Shown one piece after another: positions 56,059 through 64,000 of a stretch of 64,000 bases of DNA. The stretch's first letter is position 1, and each line of letters begins with the position of its first letter. Position numbers and translations under genes: made by a program. Origin of the DNA: DAISKN01 sp963716925 (GTDB taxonomy: Bacteria > Acidobacteriota > Vicinamibacteria > Marinacidobacterales > SMYC01); contig CAVQUX010000015.1 in NCBI GenBank assembly GCA_963716925.1, positions 434,001 through 498,000 on the forward strand. The letters run 5' to 3'. The notes under the pieces are model-generated. The model had not been told where the DNA came from. It ran no database searches and worked only from the letters and a program-made list of their open reading frames with translations.

Positions 56059-57075
56059 ATGACATCTAGGCACAAGGCCACACCCACGCGAAGACGTTCG
56101 CCGCACACTCCGGGAATTGCGTCGGCGGTCGCGCGGGGTCGCGCGCAGGCGGAAGAGATTGTCGCGTTCCGCACTAAGCAACGGAGGAAGCGGGCGCGCG
56201 TCATCGCTGCGCACCCGGCCTTGGGGCAGGACCTTCAACCACGCCGAATCCCGGCGCGCACGCTCAGCGCTTTAGGGCCCCGGGGGTCCACCGGCATCCT
56301 GATCGCCGAAGGTGACTCCTGGTTCGATTACCCGATGAATGACGTCTTGCGCGTGCTTGAGGACGACCATGGCTACGATGTCGAGTCCGTGGCCCACTGG
56401 GGCGACTGCGTCGAAGACATGGCGTATTCCGGAGGACAGTTCGAGGAGTTCGCGCGTCGACTGGAAAAACTACTACGCCGGGGCCGCGTCCCTGACGCGA
56501 TACTCATCTCCGGCGGAGGCAATGACATCGCAGGAAAAGAGTTTGCAGTGATCCTGAACCACGCGGCCTCTGGGCTTTCCCCTATCAATCAGGACGTGGT
56601 GCGCGGAGTAGTCGATGTGCGCCTCCGTGACGCGTACGCCTTCTTGATCGGTGGCCTGACACAGATTTCCCGGCGATATCTCAACCAGCCGATCGAAACC
56701 CTGATACATGGCTACGACTACCCAGTGCCAGATGGGCGCGGGTTCTTGGGAGGCTGGGGGCTATTTCCAGGCCCGTGGCTGCAGCCCGGTTTCCGTAAGA
56801 AGGGTCACTCGGACCCATCTAGCAACGCTAGAGTCATGCGACAACTCATCGACTCTTTTAACGAGATGTTGATGAAGGTCAGCGCTGCCCCGCAATTCGG
56901 GCACGTGCACTACGTCGATCTACGCGGGACTCTGGCGACGGATGAAACATACAGGGAGGACTGGGCCAACGAACTGCACCCCACGGGGCGCGGCTTTGCG
57001 GCTGTGACCGCCAAGTTCGCATTGGTCCTTGCCAGACTTCCAAGGCGGCCTCTCGCTGCTGATGGGGATTCGTAG
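56059..57075 (+). CDS. SGNH/GDSL-family hydrolase
   Basis: 338 residues. No signal peptide: the N-terminus is a basic, helical 70-residue extension (HKATPTRRRSPHTPGIASAVARGRAQAEE). The SGNH blocks are GDSWFDYP with nucleophile Ser87, GGGNDIAG with Asn155, and NELHPTGRGF with the His near residue 314. Unlike usual family members it is not obviously exported. It starts a cluster with a metallopeptidase and small proteins. An esterase or lipase role is likely, substrate unknown. Confidence 0.85.
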   Translation: MTSRHKATPTRRRSPHTPGIASAVARGRAQAEEIVAFRTKQRRKRARVIAAHPALGQDLQPRRIPARTLSALGPRGSTGILIAEGDSWFDYPMNDVLRVLEDDHGYDVESVAHWGDCVEDMAYSGGQFEEFARRLEKLLRRGRVPDAILISGGGNDIAGKEFAVILNHAASGLSPINQDVVRGVVDVRLRDAYAFLIGGLTQISRRYLNQPIETLIHGYDYPVPDGRGFLGGWGLFPGPWLQPGFRKKGHSDPSSNARVMRQLIDSFNEMLMKVSAAPQFGHVHYVDLRGTLATDETYREDWANELHPTGRGFAAVTAKFALVLARLPRRPLAADGDS

Positions 57076-57159
57076 TGTCCCCGAGTGATGCCGGACGGCG
57101 TCATTCCTCATCCTGGAAGAGGTCTTAGCAATGCTGGTTATCCTCGAAAGGAGCATCCC

Positions 57160-58285
57160 GTGCCAATAAACTTCATCCCCAATGATCCCCTTGCCGGGAT
57201 TCGTTCCAATGCGCCAAAAAACACCGAGGCGGAACCGCGCCGCAAACAAGGCAGGGTTCAATTTCTTCGCTGTCGCGCCCCAAGGACTCTTTCAGGTCGG
57301 TACACCGGGATTTCTCTTCTGGCAATGCCGAGAAGCTGCATTGACCTCCGTCCAAGTCTGGGAGGAATTGCACCAGTCACTAACGAGTTGGGCGGCGGAG
57401 GCCACCAATCCCAAGAAGCTGAAGCTAGTTCAGGACGGCGGCGATGACTTGAATGCGTTCTACGACCGCGAGCACCTCGCCTTCTTTCATCACACGACTG
57501 GAACCCACACCACATTCTCCGGCGCGAGTACCGACGTCGTAGCGCACGAAGCGGGACACGCGTTCCTGGACCTCTTGCGCCCGGAACTGTTCGTTAGCAA
57601 TGTGACTGAGCATGGCGCGTTCCACGAAGCCTTTGGCGACTGCATCGCGATCCTGGTGGCCTTATTCGACAAGGCTACGCGCAAGGCCCTTCTCGCCTTG
57701 TCGCCAAACCTCGGTGCGGCGAACTTCGTCGAATCCACGGCCGAGGATCTGTCCGATGGCGTGCGTCGGGCGCTTGGGGCCAGCCATCCTGCTGCCAAGC
57801 CGAGACGAGCTTTGAATACGTTTCAGTTTCAGCTGCCGACAAGCCTACCCACGTCTGGACCGCCGGACCGGTTGACGTCTGAGATCCACAGCTTCGGACG
57901 CATCTTCAGCGGCTGCTTCTATGACACGATCAGGAACATCTTCAACGAACTTCCTGGGGCTAAGAATGAAGCCGCGCTGTTAAAAGCCGCGAAGACCACC
58001 GGAAAGCTGCTGGTCAAGGGCGCCACCCAGGCGCCGCTGAGCGTTCGGTTCTTCCAATCGGTCGGACGCGCGATGGTACTTGCCGACGATGCGGTCAATG
58101 GCGGTGCGAACCGCTCAGCGATCGGCCAAGCATTTACTGGACACGGTGTCCACCTTGGCTCTTCGGGTGCGCTTCTGCCAAGAGCCAGTCTCGCCGGCAA
58201 AGCGCCCAAACCAGGCAAGGCAGCTGCAAAAGTGAGTCCCGCCACAATCGAGAGATCTACGTCAGCGCATACACCCGTCACCTGA
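57160..58285 (+). pseudogene. HExxH metallopeptidase (M4-like), one frameshift near the start
   Basis: The GTG at 57160 has a strong AAAGGAG upstream and reads PINFIPNDPLAG; at about 57205 the frame moves by one and continues as MRQKTPRRNRAANKAGFNFFAVAPQGLFQVGTPGF and on to 58285. Repaired it is about 374 residues. The metal site VVAHEAGHAFLDLL (HEAGH at 57545-57559) and NVTEHGAFHEAFGDCIAIL, with the third ligand Glu, match M4/gluzincin peptidases. No signal peptide is seen. It follows the SGNH gene after 84 bases and precedes a small protein by 13 bases. Confidence 0.8.
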
Positions 58286-58298
58286 CGCCAAATTCTCG

Positions 58299-58703
58299 AT
58301 GACACCGATCACCCTAGGTGCGGTACGGGCCGTCGAGCTGGTGCATCACAGAGCCGTGTCGCTCAGCGGGCTATCCGAGCAACTTAAAGGTGTGGTGGCC
58401 ATGGCTCCGGAGGCGATCGTTGTCGGCAGATCAGGAGGGACCGCCGCGGCGTTTAGCACGATGCCCGACGAGTCGACAACAACGGACGAAGTCACTAAAT
58501 TCGTGCAGACGCTCTTGGCGCACGGCCGGATCGACTTCAGCAAGACGAAGGCCCCGAAACCCAAGAGCGCGCTGGCGTTGGGCGCCGTAGGAGCACTGGA
58601 GAAAACTAAGCCTCCCAAGCTAACAAGCCCGTCGACTCATCGTATCGTCACGAAGGGTAGGAAGAAGACTTTGGTCAGAATTAGGTTTCTCTGCAGACGC
58701 TAG
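58299..58703 (+). CDS. Small protein with C-terminal module shared with the convergent neighbour
   Basis: 134 residues, unknown function. The N-terminal part is neutral and helical; the C-terminal 75 residues include TDEVTKFVQTLLAHGRIDF and THRIVTKGRKKTLVRIRF. These match KFVQTL and THQI-T-GTKRLTRKRF in the convergent 58719-58991 gene. No signal peptide. Position suggests it is in the same unit as the SGNH hydrolase and metallopeptidase genes. Confidence 0.6.
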   Translation: MTPITLGAVRAVELVHHRAVSLSGLSEQLKGVVAMAPEAIVVGRSGGTAAAFSTMPDESTTTDEVTKFVQTLLAHGRIDFSKTKAPKPKSALALGAVGALEKTKPPKLTSPSTHRIVTKGRKKTLVRIRFLCRR

Positions 58704-58718
58704 GACACTCCCACGGGC

Positions 58719-58991
58719 TCAGGTAATGCTGAACCGCTTTCGCGTCAATCGCTTGGTCCCGTCGGGGAGCGTCTCAATCTGGTGAGTCGTGCCGGGAGAG
58801 AGCGGCCCTGGCCCGTGCGCTAGTTGATGGTTGTCTTCAAGAGTCTGAACGAATTTCGACGCCTCCTCAATCAGCTCATGGTCCGGCTCGCCGCTATCCG
58901 GCACCTCGACGTCAACACTCCGACGTTTGCCATCGCTCACGTAGGACACATGCAGCAACTTTGTCTTGCTCTGGCTCTTTTTGGGTTTCAT
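58719..58991 (-). CDS. Small protein, related to 58299-58703
   Basis: 90 residues. Begins MKPKKSQSKTKLLHVSYVSDGK and continues with VEVPDSGEPDHELIEEASKFVQTLEDNHQLAHG, then TTHQIETLPDGTKRLTRKRF. The KFVQTL and THxI...GxKxLxRxRF blocks are shared, in the same order and spacing, with the convergent gene at 58299. The two proteins therefore look paralogous. No signal, no known domain. Confidence 0.55.
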   Translation of the reverse strand: MKPKKSQSKTKLLHVSYVSDGKRRSVDVEVPDSGEPDHELIEEASKFVQTLEDNHQLAHGPGPLSPGTTHQIETLPDGTKRLTRKRFSIT

Positions 58992-59167
58992 GTCAAACTT
59001 TACCCTTCCCTATTATCGCGCAGCGGCGTACAGAGCCCAAGTGGAGTTCTATTCTTGGTCCTTTGTAGAACGGTTGGAGGTTAGGTCGCTCCAAAAAAAC
59101 GATATCACTCCGAGCTTGACCGCAGTGCGTAGATGGAGATGCATCTATTCGTGACATGGAGGTATCG

Positions 59168-60266
59168 ATGAGGACGCTTCCACTATTGCTAGTTGCCATC
59201 CTTTCCTTGTTTCCTGTTGATCTAGGAGCGCAATCCGAGACCTCGGACAATCAGCTCTTCATCCAGAAGGAAGTTAATCTCCGTCAGTCCGCGAGCATCG
59301 ACTCCACGTCCCTAGGTTTGGTAGAGCCCGGCACCCTCGCCACGCGATTAGAGGACGCCCCTGTGGCAGGGTTTGTACACATTAGACGGAAGAAGGTAAT
59401 GAAGGATGGGTGGCCGAAAGCTTCGTGGCTTCCTACCAGGCCCTAGAACTACGCCGCCAGCTTGAGGAGCTCCCGGAGTTCGACGTTCTCGGCAGCGGCG
59501 TATTCGAATCGTTCTCAGTTAGGGCGTTGAAATGTCCGAAAACGCTGCTCTCCTGCCCAGCTGTGGGATGCACTACCGATTCAGACCGCAAGCAGTTCAA
59601 CAGGGCGAAACGGTTTTTTCCAAAGACAACAGTGCCACCGAAACGCCTGACGTTTGATCTCCTGCGGAAACTACAGGCAGCAACCAACGCCCGTGGCGTG
59701 CCGCAAGGCAGCCCGCCAAATGGTGATGAACGCAAGCGGCTCAAGAACATTGAGATCGAAAACGAAACTTACTCTCAAGGCGATTATGTAGAACTCATCG
59801 GTTACGTAGCATCTGACAGAGACGTTACTTGCGGTGGAATTGAGTCGGTGAACTGTAAACTGTCAAACAGCGGCATACAGGTAGGCCCATGCGACAAAAC
59901 TGATATTCACGTTCCTTTGGTTGAAATCGACACGCATGACCAGTGGAAATCCGTCGTTGCGGAACCCATCGCCCAGGGACGGCCAGGTACCAACGGTACT
60001 GTTCTCGTGGTAAGAGTGTCAGCGTATGGACGCCCCCCTTTTTTGACAGTTTAAAGGAGGATGGGACGCTACTGCGTGTCCGAGGCGGGCTGTTCTATGA
60101 TGGCGAGCATTTGGTAAACAAGAACCCCAGCGCGCCGAAGGGCTCCGAGCCCAAGCGCATCACGCTGTGGGAGATTCATCCAGTGACTGAAATTCTAACC
60201 TGCACCCACGAGGAGTGCGACCCAGATAACGAAGACCACTGGATTCGTGTGGGCGAAGTGAACTGA
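59168..60266 (+). pseudogene. Exported SH3-like domain protein with unknown C-terminal domain, two frameshifts
   Basis: Start at 59168, with GGAGG upstream (an upstream in-frame ATG at 59156 precedes the ribosome site). Signal peptide TLPLLLVAILSLFPVDLGA; then an SH3b-like domain (VNLRQSASIDSTSLGLVEPGTLATRLED) that runs into another frame near 59410 (AESFVASYQALEL). The middle has Cys-rich strands (NCKLSNSGIQVGPCDKTDIHVPL). In a run of Cs and Ts near 60035-60050 the frame changes again and ends as GGLFYDGEHLVNKN, then LWEIHPVTEILTC, to 60266. The C-terminal domain is not recognised. Both breaks lie in or near homopolymers. Confidence 0.65.
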
Positions 60267-60484
60267 GAATTTCTTGTCCATCAGCGGCTCTTTTCTCGGT
60301 CGACTGCACCGCCTCCTTGATCCGCTACCGGCATAATGGGAGTCCTCCGGTTGTCATCGTTTTGTGCGCGAACTGCGCGGCTCTTGATCGAGAGCGGGTG
60401 AAGGCGTTCGTCGTTATACCAACGGATCTGACCTGCTCCTTTTCTACAACAACCCCGAAGCAGAAGACCCGTGAGACATGGCCA

Positions 60485-61310
60485 TCAGGCGACGCGATTC
60501 CGTGCAAACTCGGCGGGCGTTAGATTGCCGAGTGAGCTATGGGGTCGCGCCGTGTTGTAATCCTGGCGCCATTGTTCGATCGTGCGCTGGGCGTCCGCCA
60601 GGTTGACGAACCAGTGCTGGTTGAGACACTCGTCTCGAAACCGACCGTTGAAACTTTCTACGAACGCGTTCTGCGTCGGCTTTCCCGGGTCGATGAACCG
60701 GAGCTCGACGCCATGCGCATAGGCCCAGGCGTCGAGAAGACGGCCGCGAAATTCGGGACCGTTGTCGATGACGATCTGTCTCGGATAGCCGCGTTGCTTG
60801 AGCGACCGCGTCGAGGACACCAACCACCGCCGAGCCCGGCAACGACCTCGCCGCTTCGATCGCCAGCGCTTCACGACTGCAGTCGTCGACGACGTTGAGC
60901 GTTCGGAACCGGAGGGAATTGGCCAGCTGGTCCGACACGAAATCCATCGACCAGCGCTCATTCACCGTATTCGGCTCGAGCAATGGTGTTCTGGTTTCAC
61001 GCGATACCCGTTTGCGCTTCTTCGTTCGAAGTTTCAGTCGTTCAAGGCGATACAGACGGTAAACACGCTTGGCGTTGACCAGATGACCTTCACGACGAAG
61101 CAGCACCCAGATACGGCGATAGCCGAACCGGGGGCGTTGCTCCGCCAGGGCTAGGATGCGTGTACGGAGCACGCCACCGTCTTGGCGTCGACTCTCGTAG
61201 CGACAGGTTCCGAGGCTGAACTCCAGCGTCCTGCACGCACGACGTTGACTGACTCCGAAATCCTTCATCAGCCACGTCGCCGCCTCGCGCTTCACGGCAG
61301 GACTCACCAT
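60485..61310 (-). pseudogene. IS3-family transposase OrfB, one frameshift
   Basis: From 61310: helix-turn-helix-like start, then RFGYRRIWVLLRREGHLVNAKRVYRLYRLERLKLR, and NERWSMDFVSDQL with the first catalytic Asp. Near 60810 the frame shifts; the second frame holds GYPRQIVIDNGPEFRGR (second Asp) and NAFVESFNGRFRDECLNQHWF (Glu). The DDE triad is intact if repaired. It is an integrase-core transposase. Confidence 0.85.
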
Positions 61311-61570
61311 TTTTTTGAGTTCACCGCCTTCAGCATCTGAATGTCCAGCGCCTGGTCGGCTACCAAACCTTTCAGACGACGGTTCTCATCCTCGAGTTGC
61401 TTCAGCCGCCGCGCATCCGGAACGTCCATCCCACCGAATTTTGCCCGCCACTTGTAGAACGTCGGGTTCGACATCCCGTGCTTGCGACATAGCTCCGTCA
61501 CCGCTGTGCCCGCGTCCGCCTCTTTCAGGATCCCGATGATCTGCTCCTCCGTGAATCGCTTCCTCTTCAT
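61304..61570 (-). CDS. IS3-family transposase OrfA
   Basis: 88 residues: MKRKRFTEEQIIGILKEADAGTAVTELCRKHGMSNPTFYKWRAKFGG is the helix-turn-helix, followed by a leucine-zipper-like region (LKQLEDENRRLKGLVADQALDIQMLK). It binds the inverted ends and starts the fused OrfAB by -1 frameshifting. Confidence 0.95.
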   Translation of the reverse strand: MKRKRFTEEQIIGILKEADAGTAVTELCRKHGMSNPTFYKWRAKFGGMDVPDARRLKQLEDENRRLKGLVADQALDIQMLKAVNSKKW

Positions 61571-61646
61571 GGCCGCTCCTCTTCCCGGCCATTATCTCAG
61601 CTCACTTCTGCCTCCGGCTTGTCCTAGTTTTCGGGGAGCAGGTCGA

Positions 61647-62506
61647 ATCCACTCTCGATCGCCTGTGGGAGTCTGGCCGGAAGGAAGCCTCCAGGCATCG
61701 ACGGCTTCAACGGCCAGTAGCGATTCTTTCCGTGAATCTGCCAACCACCAAATGGAAAGCGAATTTGTCAGCGAGCCGCGAGCAGGGTAGGGAGGAGTGC
61801 TACGGGTCCGATCCGAGTAGGGACCGAAGGGTATCGATTCATGAACATTCGTCGAGGTGGAGTCCCGCTTGGCGCCTGGAATCATGGTGGAGTCGCCCGC
61901 TCGGCGCGCTCGCACCCTGAACTCCCCGCACCACCAGTTCTCGTAGACGAGCCGAGCTCGGTCGGCTGGCTCGCTTTCGGGTCGTAATAAAGGATGGGCG
62001 GGAATCGGCGGCACTTCCCTCGTGTGCTTCTCCCGTAGCTGGTTGAGCTTCGGACGAAGAAGACACATCGCTCGCAGGCGGGAAGCTGGGGCATTTAGAG
62101 AGGATACCTTGGACTCGCGTAGGTGTACATAGGGTGGTTGTTAACAGGGTGCGCCCCTCAGAAAGAGTTGATGGAGTCGGCTTTAGCCACCGGACGGTCT
62201 CGGACAAGGCGACGTGGACTTGCCGTCCGCGGCTATGCCGTTTGTTCCCAACCGTTTGGCGCCATGTCCGCCGGTGCGAACGGCCCTTCGCTCCTTCTTA
62301 AACGAGGAAAGAAGGAGATGATAGAAAGAGGTGTCTTACTGAGGGAAAATCGCCGTCCGAAGTGTCCGCTCGTCCGACCTGCGACCCCCCGCGATGAGTC
62401 CAAACCCCGGTCGTGAAGAAACTCTGACGCCCGGCGTCTCCTCGGCGCGCACTCGCCACGCGCTTTGGAATGATATGTTTTTGCCCATCGCCGGGGAGCT
62501 GCCCAA
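61647..62506. other. Intergenic, no gene recognised
   Basis: About 860 bases after the IS element. Several open frames exist on both strands (for example 61732-61920, 62123-62416 and 61592-62068 minus), but none has recognisable features or a supported start. No tRNA was found. Confidence 0.5.
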
Positions 62507-62860
62507 ATGCTGTTGATTCACGAACGGACTGTGGGCGACGTGACGATCTTGGATCTCGAAGGCACGGTGCTCATCGACGGCTCCGACGAGCCCTACGAAA
62601 CGATCGCGGATCTCATCAAGCGTGGGAGGCGCAAGGTCCTGCTAAACGTAGCCGGGGTGACGTACTGGGACTCTGCGTGTCTGGGTCCGCTAGTGCGCAG
62701 CGGGACCACCCTCATGCGGGCAGGCGGCATTCTTCGGATTCTCAGCCCCCCGACGCAGCTCCGCAGTCTCTTGGAAAGCACCAAGTTGGCCGACGTCTTT
62801 CAGGTCTTCGACGATGAGGAAGCTGCTCTGCGCAGCTTCCGGGAGCCTGAGCGTGAATGA
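62507..62860 (+). CDS. STAS-domain anti-anti-sigma factor-like protein
   Basis: 117 residues. STAS fold: TVGDVTILDLEGTVLIDGSDEPYETIADLIKRGRRKVLLNVAGVTYWDSACLGPLVRSGTTL, with Asp55-Ser56 at the phosphorylation site. It would be switched by phosphorylation and by a SpoIIE-type phosphatase such as the broken one at 52.4-54.2 kb. No partner kinase is near. Confidence 0.93.
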   Translation: MLLIHERTVGDVTILDLEGTVLIDGSDEPYETIADLIKRGRRKVLLNVAGVTYWDSACLGPLVRSGTTLMRAGGILRILSPPTQLRSLLESTKLADVFQVFDDEEAALRSFREPERE

Positions 62861-63054
62861 GCCGACAGCGGCAGGACATCGCGTGGTGTGGCGACTGTCC
62901 TGGGCGTTTCGTGCGCCAAAGCAAGGATTGTGGAGGAACCGGATGCCGAGGCCTTGGCGGGGACCACTACCTCGGCCAAATCAGCTCCGTCGATTTCTAC
63001 AGCAAGCGAAGACGCTGACCGACAACGAGGGCTACGTCCGGCTGCAGCCGCCAG

Positions 63055-63759
63055 TTACCCATCTTTCTTCCGGCTTGGTCGCGGCTTCATCGACCCGCAC
63101 CTGACCAACCAGCCCACTTGTCCTGCCAACGGGGAGCTCGGGACGCCGTCCCAGATCTCCCAACCTTGTTCTCGAAACCATGATTCCGATGCGTGGAACA
63201 ACCCGGTCTTATGCTGGGACCAACCCAGCTCCATCGGGAAGGGATCGTCCAGGCATAGGCTCAGGAACACTCCGACGCTGCCTAGTCTCTTGGAAAGGGC
63301 CGACAGAGCGGCCGCACGCAGTTGCTCGCCGAATACTTGAACGGTGCGGCGCTCGATGATGACATCGAACGGACCGGGACATACTGTGACATCCAGCAGG
63401 TCGCCGACGACGAACTCGACGCTTCCACCTGGCCGACGCAGCTGTGTACGACAGAAAGAACCGCGCTCATGTGGATCATCCGGAAACGCCTCTGCGAAGC
63501 GCGCGGCAACAGGTGAGATGTCCAGCGCGGTTACAGCGAAACCGGCCTCCGCGAGTGCGCGAGGCTCCTGTGAGACTCCGTTCCCTGCACAAAGGACCGT
63601 TCGCAGGCCGTTTTCGGCCATCGCGGTTATTAGTAAATCATTGCTGTTGGCAGCAGGCTGAGCAATGGGAGCCGGGAACGTGGGGAAGACGTCGGCAGTT
63701 CCTTCAGAAAGACGAGTCTGCCACCATCGATCCCACGACTCGGCATCCTGCGTTCCCAT
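63055..63759 (-). CDS. Class I SAM-dependent methyltransferase
   Basis: 234 residues. TVLCAGNGVSQEPRALAEAGFAVTALDISPVAARFA is the SAM-binding motif I and acidic loop; VEFVVGDLLDVTVCPGPFDVIIERRTVQVF gives motifs II and III. The C-terminus (ESWFREQGWEIWDGVPSSPLAGQVGWLVRCGSM) completes the fold. Substrate unknown. Confidence 0.85.
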   Translation of the reverse strand: MGTQDAESWDRWWQTRLSEGTADVFPTFPAPIAQPAANSNDLLITAMAENGLRTVLCAGNGVSQEPRALAEAGFAVTALDISPVAARFAEAFPDDPHERGSFCRTQLRRPGGSVEFVVGDLLDVTVCPGPFDVIIERRTVQVFGEQLRAAALSALSKRLGSVGVFLSLCLDDPFPMELGWSQHKTGLFHASESWFREQGWEIWDGVPSSPLAGQVGWLVRCGSMKPRPSRKKDG

Positions 63760-63840
63760 CTCGTGTTTCCGCGTCTAACGAAAAGCTAAGCAGCGGGCGG
63801 CTGCTGAGATGGGAACTTTATCCCTCGTTGTCGTGATGAA

Positions 63841-63859
63841 GACGGTCGCGCCGACCGTC
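63841..63859 (-). terminator. Hairpin at the right end of the window
   Basis: GACGGTCG and CGACCGTC form an eight-pair stem around a CGC loop. It is placed as a terminator for a minus-strand frame that ends at 63864 just to its right. Confidence 0.5.
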
Positions 63860-63863
63860 TGCT

Positions 63864-64000
63864 TCAGCGACTGTCAATCGCCCGCTCCCTGGGGCTCGCA
63901 CTCGCGCGCCAAGGAAAGTCAAAGATGTGCTGAATCTGACCGGGCAAGGAACTTGGGATCGGCATCAATCGGACCTCGGCGAACGGAGCGTGATCGCGGT
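63864..64000 (-). CDS. Possible C-terminal end of a minus-strand gene, partial
   Basis: A frame open from base 64000 to a stop at 63864 encodes about 45 residues (PFAEVRLMPIPSSLPGQIQH and onward). The 5' part lies outside the window. The hairpin immediately downstream supports it, but the piece is too short to assign. Confidence 0.3.
   Translation of the reverse strand, partial: RDHAPFAEVRLMPIPSSLPGQIQHIFDFPWRASASPRERAIDSR

Larger units (their letters stand above)
60429..61646 (-). mobile_element. IS3-family insertion sequence
   Basis: About 1.2 kb with a two-frame transposase (OrfA, OrfB). Left end TGACCTGCTCC (60429 onward, plus strand) and right end GGAGCAGGTC (61635-61644) form inverted ends, the exact outer bases being uncertain. 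Target-site repeats were not convincing. OrfA and OrfB overlap by seven bases in different frames, as usual for programmed frameshifting. Confidence 0.8.

Noticed and set aside
61592..62094. Open frames upstream of the STAS gene
   Set aside because: No domain, no supported start, and low-complexity composition.
63770..63840. Integron attC-like site near the right end
   Set aside because: GTCTAACG at 63773 has no matching partner arm at the right distance, so it is not supported.

Overview
This window is a high-GC, densely coded stretch that most resembles an uncultured Acidobacteriota genome or metagenome bin. That view is inferred from its gene types: MacB/ADOP-type ABC permeases, one paired with a PadR repressor; a DUF5916 outer-membrane-type protein; an S9 peptidase; a Ser/Thr kinase fused to TolB-like propeller repeats; and several PEP-CTERM proteins. 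No rRNA, tRNA or CRISPR array was seen.

Layout. 1-15 kb: 3' end of an ADOP permease, a DUF5916 protein, a leftward group (GTG-start Sir2 deacetylase, Tat-exported PLP aminotransferase, Ig-repeat protein, AlkP-superfamily protein), a rightward three-gene overlapping set (HExxH protein, zinc-ribbon membrane protein, zinc-ribbon M50 protease), an S9 peptidase and an aldo/keto reductase. 15-25 kb: a gluzincin/TPR protein; a probable selenoprotein (in-frame UGA in a UxxC thioredoxin-like motif with a SECIS-like hairpin); a diheme cytochrome c-rhodanese fusion; a cupin; an RnfD/NqrB-like membrane protein with Sel1 repeats followed by a SUMF1-type protein; Hsp20; and a PQQ-type dehydrogenase. 25-37.7 kb: PadR plus ADOP permease, a GHKL ATPase, a PhzF-like protein, a DUF4143 ATPase, an APC permease, an eight-cysteine protein, an amidohydrolase, and a DUF2239/GIY-YIG pair behind an excellent sigma70-type promoter.

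37.7-64 kb looks different. Several genes are broken by single-base shifts (two or more in some), base composition falls in places, and accessory content rises: four PEP-CTERM proteins, a lectin-like plus NPP1 (NLP toxin) fusion, a LigD remnant, a kinase-propeller receptor, a three-copy nested inverted repeat around an NTF2-like gene and a broken beta-lactamase-like gene, a shattered FHA-GAF-SpoIIE phosphatase, an SGNH hydrolase/metallopeptidase/small-protein cluster, an IS3-family element, a STAS protein and a methyltransferase. The frameshifts mostly leave conserved motifs intact, so consensus indel error is as likely as real decay.

The strongest candidates for new biology are the selenoprotein, the lectin-NPP1 fusion, the nested-inverted-repeat family, and the SGNH/peptidase cluster with its two related small proteins.
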